A DNA stretch of 64,000 nucleotides from NCBI RefSeq assembly GCF_003027925.1, contig NZ_PYPS01000042.1, forward strand, positions 1 through 64,000, in the 5' to 3' direction. Made by a program: the position numbers and the translations under genes. This DNA is from Micromonospora sp. RP3T (lineage in GTDB: Bacteria > Actinomycetota > Actinomycetes > Mycobacteriales > Micromonosporaceae). The notes under the pieces were generated by a model, which ran no database searches, was not told where the DNA came from, and worked only from the letters and a program-made list of their open reading frames with translations. Shown piece after piece: positions 45,204 to 53,923 of the stretch; positions within the stretch are counted from its first letter, which is position 1, and every line of letters starts with the position of its first letter.

Positions 45204-46370
45204 TTACCAACGAGGGACCGTGCTGTCCCGGTCCGGGTCGCCGCCGAGCGCGGCGATGCCGAGCCAGTCGGCGCACACGTCGGAGGTGGCCGGGTGCAGC
45301 GAACCGCACCGGGCGTCCCGGTAGAGGCGCTCCAACGGATGACCGCGGCGGGTCGCCGACGTGCCGGCCGCCTCCAGCATGGACGCCGCCACCTCCGCGG
45401 CGGTGGTGCCGGCCAGCAGCTTGGCCCGCCACACCCAGCGGTTCGTCTCGGCGGAGCCGGGTTCCTCGTCGACCCGGCGGGCCGCCTCGGCGACCACCAG
45501 CTCGGCGGCGGCGGTGGCCGCGTCCGCCCGGCCCAGCCGGGCCCGGACCGCCGGCAGCCCGGCCAGGCCGCGGGTGTTCAGGTGCTCGGCGGCGGCGTCG
45601 ATCGCCGCCCGGGCCACCCCGACGTAGACGGCGGCGTAGCTGGCCACCAGCCAGTGCGGCATGAGCTGGGCCACCACCAGCGCCAACCCCTCCACGCCGC
45701 CGAGCAGCCGGTCGGCCGGGACGGTCACGTCCAGGTGCAGGTCGTGCGAGGAGGTGGCGCGCATGCCGAGCGAGTCCCAGGTCGGCTCGACCGTGATCCC
45801 CTCCCCGGCCGGCACCAGGAACTGAGAGACCACCGACTGGTCGGTGGCGCTGCGCGCGGCCACCAGGTAGCCGTCCGGGTGGCCGGCGCCGGAGCAGAAC
45901 GTCTTGCTGCCCTTGACGTGCCAGCCGCCGTCGACCGGTTCGTATACGGTGCTGAGCTGGGACAGCCGCGCGCCCGCGCCGCGCTCGCTCATCGCCACCG
46001 CGTACCACGCGCCGTCGGCCGCCGCGCGCAACAGCCGGTCGCGGGCGGCCAGCGCCTCCTCCGGCACGCCGAGCGCCTCGGCCAGCTCCTCGGTCACCGC
46101 GCCCAACGCCCCGGTGACCGAGGCGTGCATGTTGAACACCAGCGCGGTGGCGCCGTTGCCCCGGGCCAGCTCGGTGGCGACGGCGGCGTACTCGGCGAAG
46201 GTCGCGCCCTGCCCGCCCAGCTCACGCGGGACCATCAGGCCGAACAGGCCGGCCTGGCGAAGGTCGGCGAAGTCGTCCACCGGGAACGAGCCGTCCCGGT
46301 CGTGCCCGGCCGCGCGGGCGGCCAGTCGCGGCGCCAACCGGCGGGCCGCCTCCAGCGCGTACACGGTCAT
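45204..46370 (-). CDS. Acyl-CoA-dehydrogenase-fold flavoprotein, possible hydroxylase
   Basis: 388 residues from ATG 46370. It has the ACAD fold: the N-terminal helical domain (DFADLRQAGLFGLMVPRELG), the middle beta domain with FAD contacts (WYAVAMSERGAGARL, GWHVKGSKTFCSGAGHPDGY) and the C-terminal helical domain. The usual catalytic Glu segment of acyl-CoA dehydrogenases (IYEGTSEI-like) is absent. In its place is RDARCGSLHPATSDVCADWL, as in ACAD-fold flavin monooxygenases. Between a methyltransferase and a type III PKS, it is a good candidate for ring hydroxylation of the polyketide. It lies 47 bases upstream of the PKS gene. Confidence 0.85.
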   Translation of the reverse strand: MTVYALEAARRLAPRLAARAAGHDRDGSFPVDDFADLRQAGLFGLMVPRELGGQGATFAEYAAVATELARGNGATALVFNMHASVTGALGAVTEELAEALGVPEEALAARDRLLRAAADGAWYAVAMSERGAGARLSQLSTVYEPVDGGWHVKGSKTFCSGAGHPDGYLVAARSATDQSVVSQFLVPAGEGITVEPTWDSLGMRATSSHDLHLDVTVPADRLLGGVEGLALVVAQLMPHWLVASYAAVYVGVARAAIDAAAEHLNTRGLAGLPAVRARLGRADAATAAAELVVAEAARRVDEEPGSAETNRWVWRAKLLAGTTAAEVAASMLEAAGTSATRRGHPLERLYRDARCGSLHPATSDVCADWLGIAALGGDPDRDSTVPRW

Positions 46371-46411
46371 GTCGCCCCCTTCTCGGCGTCCCTTACCCCC
46401 GGTGACCTCCG

Positions 46412-47167
46412 CTATCCGCCCCGGCGGCCACTGCCCTGGTAGAGCACCGCCGTCGACCGCGTCGGCACGATGCGCGGCTCCGTCCGCACCGGACGGTCGC
46501 CACCCCGCCACCGGCGCAGCAACCAGGCCAGCGTGCCGCCCAGCTGCGGCCGGACCCCGCGCAGGCGCAACGACACGCCGTGCCGGGCACACTCGGTGAC
46601 CAGCGCGCGGGCGTCCACGAACAGCCGGTGGTCGTGGATGCCGCGCGGCACGGTCGGCAACCGCTCGCCCAACTCCACCGCGACCAGCCGGGCCAGCAGC
46701 GTGTCGTTGAGCGTGTCCAGCACCAGCAGGCCGCCGGGCCGCAGCAACCGGCACGCCTCGGCCACCGCCCGCCGCCAGTCCGGCACGTGCTCCAACAGCT
46801 CACCGGCGGAGACCACGGCGGCGCAGCCGTCGGCCAGCGGCACGGCGGTGGCGTCGCCCTGGAGCACCGTCACGCCGTGCGTGGCGGCCTGGTCGAGCGC
46901 GGAGCGGGTCAGGTCCACCCCGACGTGCCGGTAGCCCTTGCCGGCCAGGTGCGGCGCCAGCAGCCCGGCCCCGCAGCCGAGGTCGACCAGCAGGTCGTCC
47001 CGGGTGGACGCCGGCGGCACCAGGGCGGCACGGGCGCGGGCCAACCAGTGCAGCATGGCGAAGGCGCCGTCGGGTCGCCACCACTCGCCGGCCAGGTCGT
47101 CGTACTGTCGGGGGTCGTTCGGGGACAGCGCCCGGTGCGGGCTGGACACCGGCGACGCGTCGGGCAT
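46412..47167 (-). CDS. SAM-dependent methyltransferase, UbiG-like
   Basis: 251 residues. Class I Rossmann methyltransferase: motif I VDLGCGAGLLAPHLAG, VGVDLTRSALDQAA, VLQGDATAVPLADG, AAVVSAGELLEHVPDWRRAV, LLRPGGLLVLDTLNDTLLAR. The N-terminal YDDLAGEWWRPDGAFAMLHW is the UbiG hallmark. UbiG enzymes O-methylate polyprenyl catechols, so a phenolic hydroxyl of the type III PKS product is the likely target. It heads the three-gene minus-strand operon. The UbiA gene starts 45 bases away on the other strand. Confidence 0.9.
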   Translation of the reverse strand: MPDASPVSSPHRALSPNDPRQYDDLAGEWWRPDGAFAMLHWLARARAALVPPASTRDDLLVDLGCGAGLLAPHLAGKGYRHVGVDLTRSALDQAATHGVTVLQGDATAVPLADGCAAVVSAGELLEHVPDWRRAVAEACRLLRPGGLLVLDTLNDTLLARLVAVELGERLPTVPRGIHDHRLFVDARALVTECARHGVSLRLRGVRPQLGGTLAWLLRRWRGGDRPVRTEPRIVPTRSTAVLYQGSGRRGG

Positions 47168-47212
47168 GGACCGAGCGTGGCACGACTACCCGGTAACGAC
47201 CAGACTTCCCTT

Positions 47213-48052
47213 ATGTCGACGCGGGTGTTAGGGCTGGTCAGAGCGAGCCATCCGGAGCCGGCCGCGGCGGTCGTCGTGGTCGCCGCGCTGCTCGCCGCCG
47301 GCGTCGGGCACTCCGCCGCCGGCGTGGTCACGGTGGCGCTGACGGTGCTGGCCAGCCAGCTCGCCGTCGGCTGGAGCAACGACCTGATCGACGCCGACCG
47401 GGACGCCGCGGTGGGGCGTACCGACAAACCGGTGACCACCGGCGCGGTCGCCCGGCCGACGCTGGCCCGGGCCGCCGCGGTGGCCGCCGTCGCCACCCCG
47501 TTGCTGGCGCTGACCGGCGGCCCGGCCGCCGCGGCCTGCGCCACGCTGGGGCTGGTCTCCGCGCTGCTCTACAACAAGCCGCTGAAGTCGACGGCGGTGT
47601 CGGTGCTGCCCTACGCGGTCTCGTTCGGCGCACTGCCCGCGTTCGTGGTGCTGGCCCGGCCCGGCTCGCCCGCGCCGCCGGCCTGGCTGGTGGCCGCCGC
47701 CGCGCTGCTGGGCGCCGGGGCGCACTTCGCGAACGTGCTGCCCGACCTGGCCGACGACGCCCGCACCGGGGTGCGCGGGCTGCCCCACCGACTGGGCCCC
47801 ACGGGCAGCCGGCTGGCCGCCGCCGGGCTGCTCCTCGCCGCCACCGTCGCGCTGGTGTTCGGCCCGCCCGGACCGCCGTCGTGGACCGGCCTGTCGGCGG
47901 TGGCCGCCGCCGTCGCGGTGCCGGCCCTCGGTTGGTACGCCGGGCGCACCGCGACCGCCGCCGGTGGCCGACCGGTGGCCGCCTTCCGGTCGGTGCTGGT
48001 GGTGGCGCTCATCGATGTGGTGCTGCTGGTGGCGAACGGCCGGGTGGTCTGA
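47213..48052 (+). CDS. UbiA-family aromatic prenyltransferase
   Basis: 279 residues from ATG 47213. About eight to nine transmembrane helices. The first Asp-rich motif is GWSNDLIDADRDAAVGRTDK (N-D-x-x-D-x-x-x-D near residues 56-64). The second, FANVLPDLADDARTGVRGLP, holds the D-x-x-D set that binds prenyl diphosphate through Mg2+. YNKPLKSTAVSVLPYAVSFG is also conserved. It should transfer a prenyl chain to an aromatic acceptor in the membrane, most likely the phenolic product of the adjacent type III PKS operon. Mature menaquinone MenA is another UbiA member, but the context argues against it. Confidence 0.88.
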   Translation: MSTRVLGLVRASHPEPAAAVVVVAALLAAGVGHSAAGVVTVALTVLASQLAVGWSNDLIDADRDAAVGRTDKPVTTGAVARPTLARAAAVAAVATPLLALTGGPAAAACATLGLVSALLYNKPLKSTAVSVLPYAVSFGALPAFVVLARPGSPAPPAWLVAAAALLGAGAHFANVLPDLADDARTGVRGLPHRLGPTGSRLAAAGLLLAATVALVFGPPGPPSWTGLSAVAAAVAVPALGWYAGRTATAAGGRPVAAFRSVLVVALIDVVLLVANGRVV

Positions 48053-48194
48053 GCCGTCGCCGCCGAGGGTGGCATTGCCGGGTCCGCGTGCGGGCCTCGA
48101 TCAGCTCCAACTACCCTGGAGCGCGGTCTGCGCGGGTATGGCCACCCCGTGCCCGGGGGTCGACCGGGCGGGGATCGTGACGAGGAGGACCGAC

Positions 48195-48992
48195 GTGACG
48201 CGCTCGATCAGGGGTTCCCGGCGACCGGCCCTGCTGCTGGCCGGCTCGGCGGCGGCGGCGAGCCTGCTGCTGTCCGGGTGCGGCGCCGGTCAGATCGCCG
48301 AGACCGCCAACAAGATCCCGTCGGTCCAGGGCGTCAACGTCCAGACCTCCGACAACCTCTACAAGGTGCGCGGGCTCTACGTGCAGTTCCCCGGCCCGGA
48401 GGGCTACCAGGCCGGCGCGACCGCCCCGCTGAACGTCGTGATCTACAACGACAGCGAGGCCCCGGTGACGGTGACCGTCACCACCGACAGCGCCCGGGAG
48501 ATCCTGCTGACCGGCGCGGCCGGCTCCAACGGCGCGGCCACCCCGACCGGCTCGCCGACCGAGCCGGCGTCGGCGTCGCCCACCGCCACCGACCCGAGCG
48601 CCTCCCCCAGCCAGTCGCTGGAGGTGCCCGCCTCACCGTCCGCGTCGCCCAGCGGGTCGCCGTCGGAGAGCGGGTCCCCGTCGGGAAGCGCGTCGCCGTC
48701 GGAGAGCGCGTCGGCGCCCGCCGGCCAGCCGGCCCGGATCGAGATCCCGGCGCTCGGCTACGCGCAGCTCAACAGCGGCAACCCGCAGTTCCTCCAGCTC
48801 GTCGGCCTGAACCAGAAGCTCCTCGTCGGCCAGCAGGTCAACCTGACCTTCGACTTCGGCGGCGGCAAGGTGATCAAGACGCCGGCACCGATCGGTGTCC
48901 CGCTGACCCCGCCGGCGCAGCCGTCCCAGATCGTCAACCCGCGCGAGCACGCCGCCGAAGAGGGTGGCACCGAGGGCGGCAGCCACGGCTGA
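48195..48992 (+). CDS. LpqE-like lipoprotein with Ser/Pro-rich linker
   Basis: 265 residues from GTG 48195, with GAGGAGG seven bases upstream. The signal peptide ends in lipobox LLLSGC (Cys near 28). An immunoglobulin-like domain follows (GLYVQFPGPEGYQAGATAPL, VVIYNDSEAPVTVTVTTDSA), resembling copper-chaperone-like lipoproteins of the LpqE group. It is split by a 90-residue Ser/Pro/Ala linker with SPSGSPSES-type repeats. The domain resumes at ARIEIPALGYAQLNSGNPQF, LVGLNQKLLVGQQVNLTFDF. LpqE precedes radA in mycobacteria, which supports the call. Copper binding is not shown. Confidence 0.78.
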   Translation: MTRSIRGSRRPALLLAGSAAAASLLLSGCGAGQIAETANKIPSVQGVNVQTSDNLYKVRGLYVQFPGPEGYQAGATAPLNVVIYNDSEAPVTVTVTTDSAREILLTGAAGSNGAATPTGSPTEPASASPTATDPSASPSQSLEVPASPSASPSGSPSESGSPSGSASPSESASAPAGQPARIEIPALGYAQLNSGNPQFLQLVGLNQKLLVGQQVNLTFDFGGGKVIKTPAPIGVPLTPPAQPSQIVNPREHAAEEGGTEGGSHG

Positions 48993-49096
48993 CGCCGTAC
49001 CCCCGTTCCGTCCGACACCGCCGCGGTGGCCAGCGCCACGCGGCGGTGTCGTCGTCTCGGCGGTGGGCGTTCGTCGTACCGGCCGGATAGCGTCCG

Positions 49097-50548
49097 GTGG
49101 TGACCACGCCCCGATCGACCCCGTCCCGCGCCGGCGCCGGCCGCGGTCGCGCCGCCGCCCGCGAACCCCGCCCGGCCTACGAGTGCGACGCCTGCGGCCA
49201 CCAGCCGCCCAAGTGGATGGGCCGGTGCCCCGAGTGCGGCGAGTGGGGCTCGGTGGTCGAGTCCACGGTCACCGGCCCGCTGGTCTCCGGTCGGGTGGTC
49301 AGTTCCCGGATGCCGGCCGAGCCGGCCCGCCCGATCGCCACCATCAGCGCCGCGCCGGCCCGGGCCCGGCCCACCGGCGTCAGCGAGCTCGACCGGGTGC
49401 TCGGCGGCGGGCTGGTGCCCGGCGCGGTGGTGCTGCTGGCCGGTGAGCCGGGCGTCGGCAAGTCGACGCTGCTGCTCGACGTCGCCCAGCAGTGGGCGGC
49501 CGGCGCGGGCAGCCCGTCGCTGGTGGTCAGCGGCGAGGAGTCGGTCAGCCAGGTGCGGTTGCGGGCCGAGCGGATGGGCACCCTGCACGACCAGCTCTAC
49601 CTGGCCGCCGAGAGCGACCTGGCGGCGGTGCTCGGCCACCTCGACGCGGTCAAGCCGGGCCTGCTGGTGCTCGACTCGGTGCAGACCATCTCCACCACCG
49701 GCACCGAGGGCGTGCCCGGTGGCGTGACGCAGGTGCGCGCCGTCACCGCGGCGGTGGTCGCGGTGGCCAAGGAGCGCGGCATCGCCACCGTCCTGGTCGG
49801 GCACGTCACCAAGGACGGCCAGGTGGCCGGCCCCCGGGTGCTGGAGCACCTGGTGGACGTGGTGCTCCACTTCGAGGGCGACAAGCACTCCTCGCTGCGA
49901 ATGGTGCGCGGCGTGAAGAACCGGTTCGGGGCCGCCGACGAGGTGGGCTGCTTCGAGATGCACGAGGGCGGCATCAGCAGCCTGGCCGACCCGTCCGGCC
50001 TGTTCCTGACCCGCTATTCCGAGCCGGTGCCGGGCACCTGCGTCACGGTGGCCATGGAGGGCCGGCGGGCGCTGGTCACCGAGGTGCAGGCGCTGATCGG
50101 GGCCACGGTCGCCGGTTCGCCACGGCGTACCGTCTCCGGTCTCGACGGCGCCCGGCTGGCCATGGTGCTGGCGGTGCTCCAGCGGCGCACCGAGCGGCTG
50201 ACGCTGCACGACCGCGAGGTCTTCGCCGCCACCGTCGGCGGCATCCGGGTGGTCGAGCCGGCCGCCGACCTGGCGGTGGCGCTCGCGGTGGCGTCCGGCG
50301 GGCTCAACCTCGCGCTCAACCCGCACCTGGTCGCCATCGGCGAGGTCGGGCTCACCGGTGAGGTGCGCCGGGTCGGCGCGGTGTCCCGGCGGCTGGCCGA
50401 GGCCGCCCGGCTGGGCTTCCGACTGGCCCTGGTGCCGCCCGGCGCCGGCCCCGGCAGCGGCGGCATGGCCCCCGAGCAGATGCGGGTGATCGAGGTCACG
50501 GACGTGCGCGCGGCGCTCCAAGCCGCCGCCCGAGCATCCGCGGAGTGA
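49097..50548 (+). CDS. radA: DNA repair protein RadA/Sms
   Basis: 483 residues from GTG 49097 (GTG 49100 also possible). The N-terminal C4 zinc finger is CDACGHQPPKWMGRCPECG, followed by a RecA-type ATPase with Walker A GEPGVGKSTLLL. The RadA-specific KNRFG motif is RMVRGVKNRFGAADEVGCFE. The Lon-protease-like C-terminal domain is ALAVASGGLNLALNPHLVAI, GEVGLTGEVRRVGAV. RadA is a helicase that extends D-loops in recombination. The next gene is disA, a conserved pairing (RadA modulates DisA in Bacillus). Confidence 0.96.
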   Translation: MVTTPRSTPSRAGAGRGRAAAREPRPAYECDACGHQPPKWMGRCPECGEWGSVVESTVTGPLVSGRVVSSRMPAEPARPIATISAAPARARPTGVSELDRVLGGGLVPGAVVLLAGEPGVGKSTLLLDVAQQWAAGAGSPSLVVSGEESVSQVRLRAERMGTLHDQLYLAAESDLAAVLGHLDAVKPGLLVLDSVQTISTTGTEGVPGGVTQVRAVTAAVVAVAKERGIATVLVGHVTKDGQVAGPRVLEHLVDVVLHFEGDKHSSLRMVRGVKNRFGAADEVGCFEMHEGGISSLADPSGLFLTRYSEPVPGTCVTVAMEGRRALVTEVQALIGATVAGSPRRTVSGLDGARLAMVLAVLQRRTERLTLHDREVFAATVGGIRVVEPAADLAVALAVASGGLNLALNPHLVAIGEVGLTGEVRRVGAVSRRLAEAARLGFRLALVPPGAGPGSGGMAPEQMRVIEVTDVRAALQAAARASAE

Positions 50549-50684
50549 CAGTGGGTAGTCACGTGCCGGGCGCGGCCGGACGATTCCGGACAGGTCACGC
50601 CGCCCGCAGGCGACCCGTCGCGCCCGACCTCACGACACATCACAGTAACCACGAGAGCACCCACCGCACCGCAGTCCGTAGACT

Positions 50685-51878
50685 GTGCCCGTGCCGATCG
50701 ACCGCGATGCCACCAAGCCCGCAACGGCGACGCCGCAGGCCCGCACCGGCGCCGTGAGCGGCAGCCCCACCCGCGCCATCAGCGTGAGCGTCGCCGGCAG
50801 CGTCGGCGGGGCCGGGGCCGACCCGCTGCGGGCCAATCTCGCCCTGATGGCACCGGGCACCGCGCTCCGCGACGGCCTGGAGCGGATCCTGCGCGGTCGC
50901 ACCGGCGCGTTGATCGTCCTCGGCTACGACAAGGTGGTCGAGCAGATCTGCACCGGCGGCTTCCCGATGGATGTCGAGTTCTCCGCCACCCGGGTCCGCG
51001 AGCTGTGCAAGATGGACGGCGCCGTGGTGCTCTCCAGCGACGGCACCCGCATCGTCCAGGCCGGCGCGCACCTGATGCCCGACCCGTCCATCCCCACCGA
51101 GGAGTCCGGCACCCGGCACCGCACCGCCGAGCGGGTGGCCCGGCAGACCGGCTACCCGGTCATCTCGGTCAGCCAGTCGATGCGGATCATCAGCCTCTAC
51201 GTCAACGGCCAGCGGCACGTGCTCGACGACTCCGCGGCGATCCTGTCCCGGGCCAACCAGGCCCTGGCCACGCTGGAGCGCTACAAGCTCCGGCTGGACG
51301 AGGTCTCCGGCACGCTCTCCGCGCTGGAGATCGAGGACCTGGTCACCGTCCGCGACGCGGTCGCCGTGGTGCAGCGGCTGGAGATGGTCCGGCGGATCGC
51401 CGACGAGATCGCCGGCTACGTGGTGGAGCTGGGCACCGACGGCCGGCTGCTGGCGCTCCAGCTCGACGAGCTGATGGCCGGCGTGGACGCCGACCGCACC
51501 CTGGTCATCCGCGACTACCTGCCGGTCGGCCGCAAGTCACGCACGCTCGACGAGGCGCTCGTCGAGCTGGACCTGCTCAGCGCCACCGAGCTGATCGACC
51601 TGGTGGCGGTGGCCAAGGCGATCGGCTACCCGTCCGCCTCGGACGCGCTCGACGCGGCGGTCAGCCCGCGCGGGTTCCGCCTGCTGGCCAAGGTGCCCCG
51701 GCTGCCCGTGGCCGTGGTCGACCGGCTGGTGGTGCACTTCGGCAGCCTCCAGCGGCTGCTCGGGGCGACAGTGGAGGATCTTCAAGCGGTCGACGGGGTG
51801 GGCGACGCCCGCGCCCGGGGCGTCCGCGAGGGCCTGTCCCGGCTCGCCGAGGCGTCCATCCTGGAGCGGTACGTCTGA
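50685..51878 (+). CDS. disA: DNA integrity scanning diadenylate cyclase (c-di-AMP synthase)
   Basis: 397 residues from GTG 50685 (GTG 50691 also possible). The DAC domain carries DGA at 111-113 (CKMDGAVVLSSDG) and RHRTAER at 144-150, the two catalytic motifs that turn two ATP into c-di-AMP. A central helical spine (ILSRANQALATLERYKLRLD) links to a C-terminal RuvA-like helix-hairpin-helix domain that binds branched DNA (LLGATVEDLQAVDGVGDARA). The N-terminus is about 40 residues longer than Bacillus DisA and of low complexity. It lies 136 bases after radA. Confidence 0.95.
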   Translation: MPVPIDRDATKPATATPQARTGAVSGSPTRAISVSVAGSVGGAGADPLRANLALMAPGTALRDGLERILRGRTGALIVLGYDKVVEQICTGGFPMDVEFSATRVRELCKMDGAVVLSSDGTRIVQAGAHLMPDPSIPTEESGTRHRTAERVARQTGYPVISVSQSMRIISLYVNGQRHVLDDSAAILSRANQALATLERYKLRLDEVSGTLSALEIEDLVTVRDAVAVVQRLEMVRRIADEIAGYVVELGTDGRLLALQLDELMAGVDADRTLVIRDYLPVGRKSRTLDEALVELDLLSATELIDLVAVAKAIGYPSASDALDAAVSPRGFRLLAKVPRLPVAVVDRLVVHFGSLQRLLGATVEDLQAVDGVGDARARGVREGLSRLAEASILERYV

Positions 51879-51884
51879 CCCGGC

Positions 51885-52649
51885 TCAGCCGGTGACGGTC
51901 AGCTTCACCGGCTCGCTGATCTTGGTGCCGACCCGGGCGAAGACCTGGTACGTGCCGATCGGGGCGTACGGGCCGGCGGCCAGTCCGTCGGCGCAGCGGG
52001 TGGTGTCCCGCCCGTTCCAGCCCAACTCGTAGGCGCGCTCGAAGTTCGGCGTGAAAGACTGCACGTCCGAGCCCTTGCCGGTGCCGCAGGTGTCCGACGA
52101 CCAGATCTTCTCCGCGCCCGCCTTGACGTAGAGCTCCTGGAGATCGGCGCCGACGTCCCGGCTGCACGTGCGGTTCGAGACGTTCTTGACCTTGAGGCGC
52201 AGCGTGACCACCGTGCCCCGCTGGGCGGCGGCCGGCACCGCGACCGGCGTCACCTGAAGCTCGGCGTCGGTGCAGGCGCCGTCGGCGGAGACCGGCTCCC
52301 CGGACGCGCCGCCGTCGCCCGAGCCGTCACCCGTGCCCGACCCGCCCCCGGTGCTCGTGCCGCCGCCACTGCTCGTGCCACCACCGTCGGCGCCGGTGTC
52401 ACCACCCGAGGCATCCGGCGCCGGCGACGGGCTGGCCGTCTGCGGGGTCAGCACCGAGCCGGAGGGGCCCGGGGCCGCCCCGGCGGAGCCGCCCGGCGAC
52501 GGGTCACCCCCGCCCGGCCCGCCGGCGTTACGGTCCGTGCCGGTGCAGGAGTAGAGCAGGACAATCAGGAAGAGCAGGCCCGCGCCGAGCACGACGGCAC
52601 GACGCCGCCAGTACACGGTGGGGGGCAGGGGGCCGACCGTCAGACGCAT
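51885..52649 (-). CDS. Membrane-anchored protein with Gly/Ser-rich linker
   Basis: 254 residues from ATG 52649. An N-terminal transmembrane helix (AVVLGAGLLFLIVLLYSCTG) is followed by a Gly/Ser/Pro/Thr linker (about residues 45-120). The folded outer domain is CTDAELQVTPVAVPAAAQRG, VTLRLKVKNVSNRTCSRDVG, LQELYVKAGAEKIWSSDTCG, with a carbohydrate-binding-like beta-sandwich look and four Cys. A gene of similar architecture lies downstream of disA in mycobacteria (Rv3587c position), so it is part of the conserved block. Function unknown. Confidence 0.8.
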   Translation of the reverse strand: MRLTVGPLPPTVYWRRRAVVLGAGLLFLIVLLYSCTGTDRNAGGPGGGDPSPGGSAGAAPGPSGSVLTPQTASPSPAPDASGGDTGADGGGTSSGGGTSTGGGSGTGDGSGDGGASGEPVSADGACTDAELQVTPVAVPAAAQRGTVVTLRLKVKNVSNRTCSRDVGADLQELYVKAGAEKIWSSDTCGTGKGSDVQSFTPNFERAYELGWNGRDTTRCADGLAAGPYAPIGTYQVFARVGTKISEPVKLTVTG

Positions 52650-52754
52650 GATGCGCCTACCGTAGCCGCGCGACGCTCGGTGCGCCGGTCCGACGCGCCG
52701 GTGACCGCGTGTCACCCCGATCCGGGCATCCACTGTGGAACGCCACGGGGTCGG

Positions 52755-53318
52755 TCAGAGATAGACCTGCCGCTGGTAGACGGCGTGCGCCCCGGCCACC
52801 CGGTCGAGGAAGAGCAACCCGGCGCAGTGGTCGATCTCGTGCTGGAGCGCACGCGCCTCGAAACCGTCGGTCACCAGCCGTACCGGCTCCCCGCTGCCCG
52901 GCAGCGCCCCCTCCACCACCAGGCGACTGGCCCGCTTCACGTCGCCGGTCAGGTCGGGCACCGACATGCAGCCCTCGCGGCCGGCCTTCCACCGGCTCGC
53001 CTCCACCACCCGGGCGTTGCACAGCACGAATGTGCCGTGCACGGTGACCGCCTTCGGATGCCCCGTCACGTCCACCGCGAACACCTGGGCGTTCACCCCG
53101 ATCTGCGGCGCCGCCAGCCCCACACAGCCCGGCGAGACACGCATGGTGGCCACCAGGTCGGCGGCCAGCCGCACCACCTCGTCCGAGGTGGGGTCGACCT
53201 CCGGACCGGGCCGGCTCAGCACCGGCTCCGGGGCGGCGACCACCGGACGGACCTCGCCCGGGACACCCAGCTTCTCCGGTGTCCAGCCACCCAGGCCGGC
53301 GTACCCCTCGCCGGTCAC
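52755..53318 (-). CDS. def: Peptide deformylase
   Basis: 187 residues from GTG 53318, overlapping the ACT gene's stop by four bases (GTGA). It removes the N-formyl group from new proteins. The three motifs are GCVGLAAPQIGVNA (motif I), REGCMSVPDL (motif II, metal Cys) and LQHEIDHCAGLLFLDRV (motif III, two metal His and catalytic Glu). The C-terminus is short. Methionine in place of the usual Leu in EGCMS is a mild variant. It is coupled to the ACT-domain gene upstream. Confidence 0.93.
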   Translation of the reverse strand: MTGEGYAGLGGWTPEKLGVPGEVRPVVAAPEPVLSRPGPEVDPTSDEVVRLAADLVATMRVSPGCVGLAAPQIGVNAQVFAVDVTGHPKAVTVHGTFVLCNARVVEASRWKAGREGCMSVPDLTGDVKRASRLVVEGALPGSGEPVRLVTDGFEARALQHEIDHCAGLLFLDRVAGAHAVYQRQVYL

Positions 53319-53827
53319 AGCAGGTCCGAGTCCGCCGGGCGGAGGCTGACGCCGACACCCAGCTCGGCCGCCGCCCGGGTGAGCCGCCCGGCCACCTCGT
53401 CCGAGCTGCCCGGCGGCAGCTCCACCTCGGCGACCACCACGTAGAGCGAGCCGGTCAGCCGGGTGCTCAGGTCGGTCACGTTGCCGCCGGCGTCGGCCAG
53501 CACCCGGGTCATCGCCGCGACGATGCCCATCCGGTCCGCGCCGTGCACCGCCAGCACGTACGGCTCGCCGACCGGCACGCTGGCGCTGTCCGGGGCGACC
53601 GCGCGTACGGTGGCCAGCAGGTACCCGTCGGCGGCGAGCGGGGCCAGCGCGGCCTCGACGTCGGCGGCGGCCGGGCCCACGCAGATCAGCGTCATCGCGA
53701 AGTGGCCGCGCAGCCGGGTCATCGTCGAGTCGGTGAGGTTCGCGCCGAGCCGGGCGAGGGCCTCCGCGACGTCGGCGACGATGCCCGGCCGGTCCCGGCC
53801 GATGACGGTGATCGCGAGCTCGTTCAT
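53315..53827 (-). CDS. Double ACT-domain protein (GcvR-like)
   Basis: 170 residues from ATG 53827. Two ACT domains in tandem: NELAITVIGRDRPGIVADVA ... and YVLAVHGADRMGIVAAMTRV, LADAGGNVTDLSTRLTGSLY. This is the GcvR/ACT-regulator type that binds an amino acid and modulates a partner protein rather than DNA. The partner is unknown. Its 3' end overlaps def by four bases and its 5' end is divergent from mutY (96 bases between starts). Confidence 0.88.
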   Translation of the reverse strand: MNELAITVIGRDRPGIVADVAEALARLGANLTDSTMTRLRGHFAMTLICVGPAAADVEAALAPLAADGYLLATVRAVAPDSASVPVGEPYVLAVHGADRMGIVAAMTRVLADAGGNVTDLSTRLTGSLYVVVAEVELPPGSSDEVAGRLTRAAAELGVGVSLRPADSDLL

Positions 53828-53923
53828 TCGGACATTCTGCCGCGCCGCCGAAGTGCCGCCGCGGCGGCCCACCCGGCCCGCCCAATCAGCGGGATCCCCG
53901 CCCGTGACATCATCGGCACCGCC

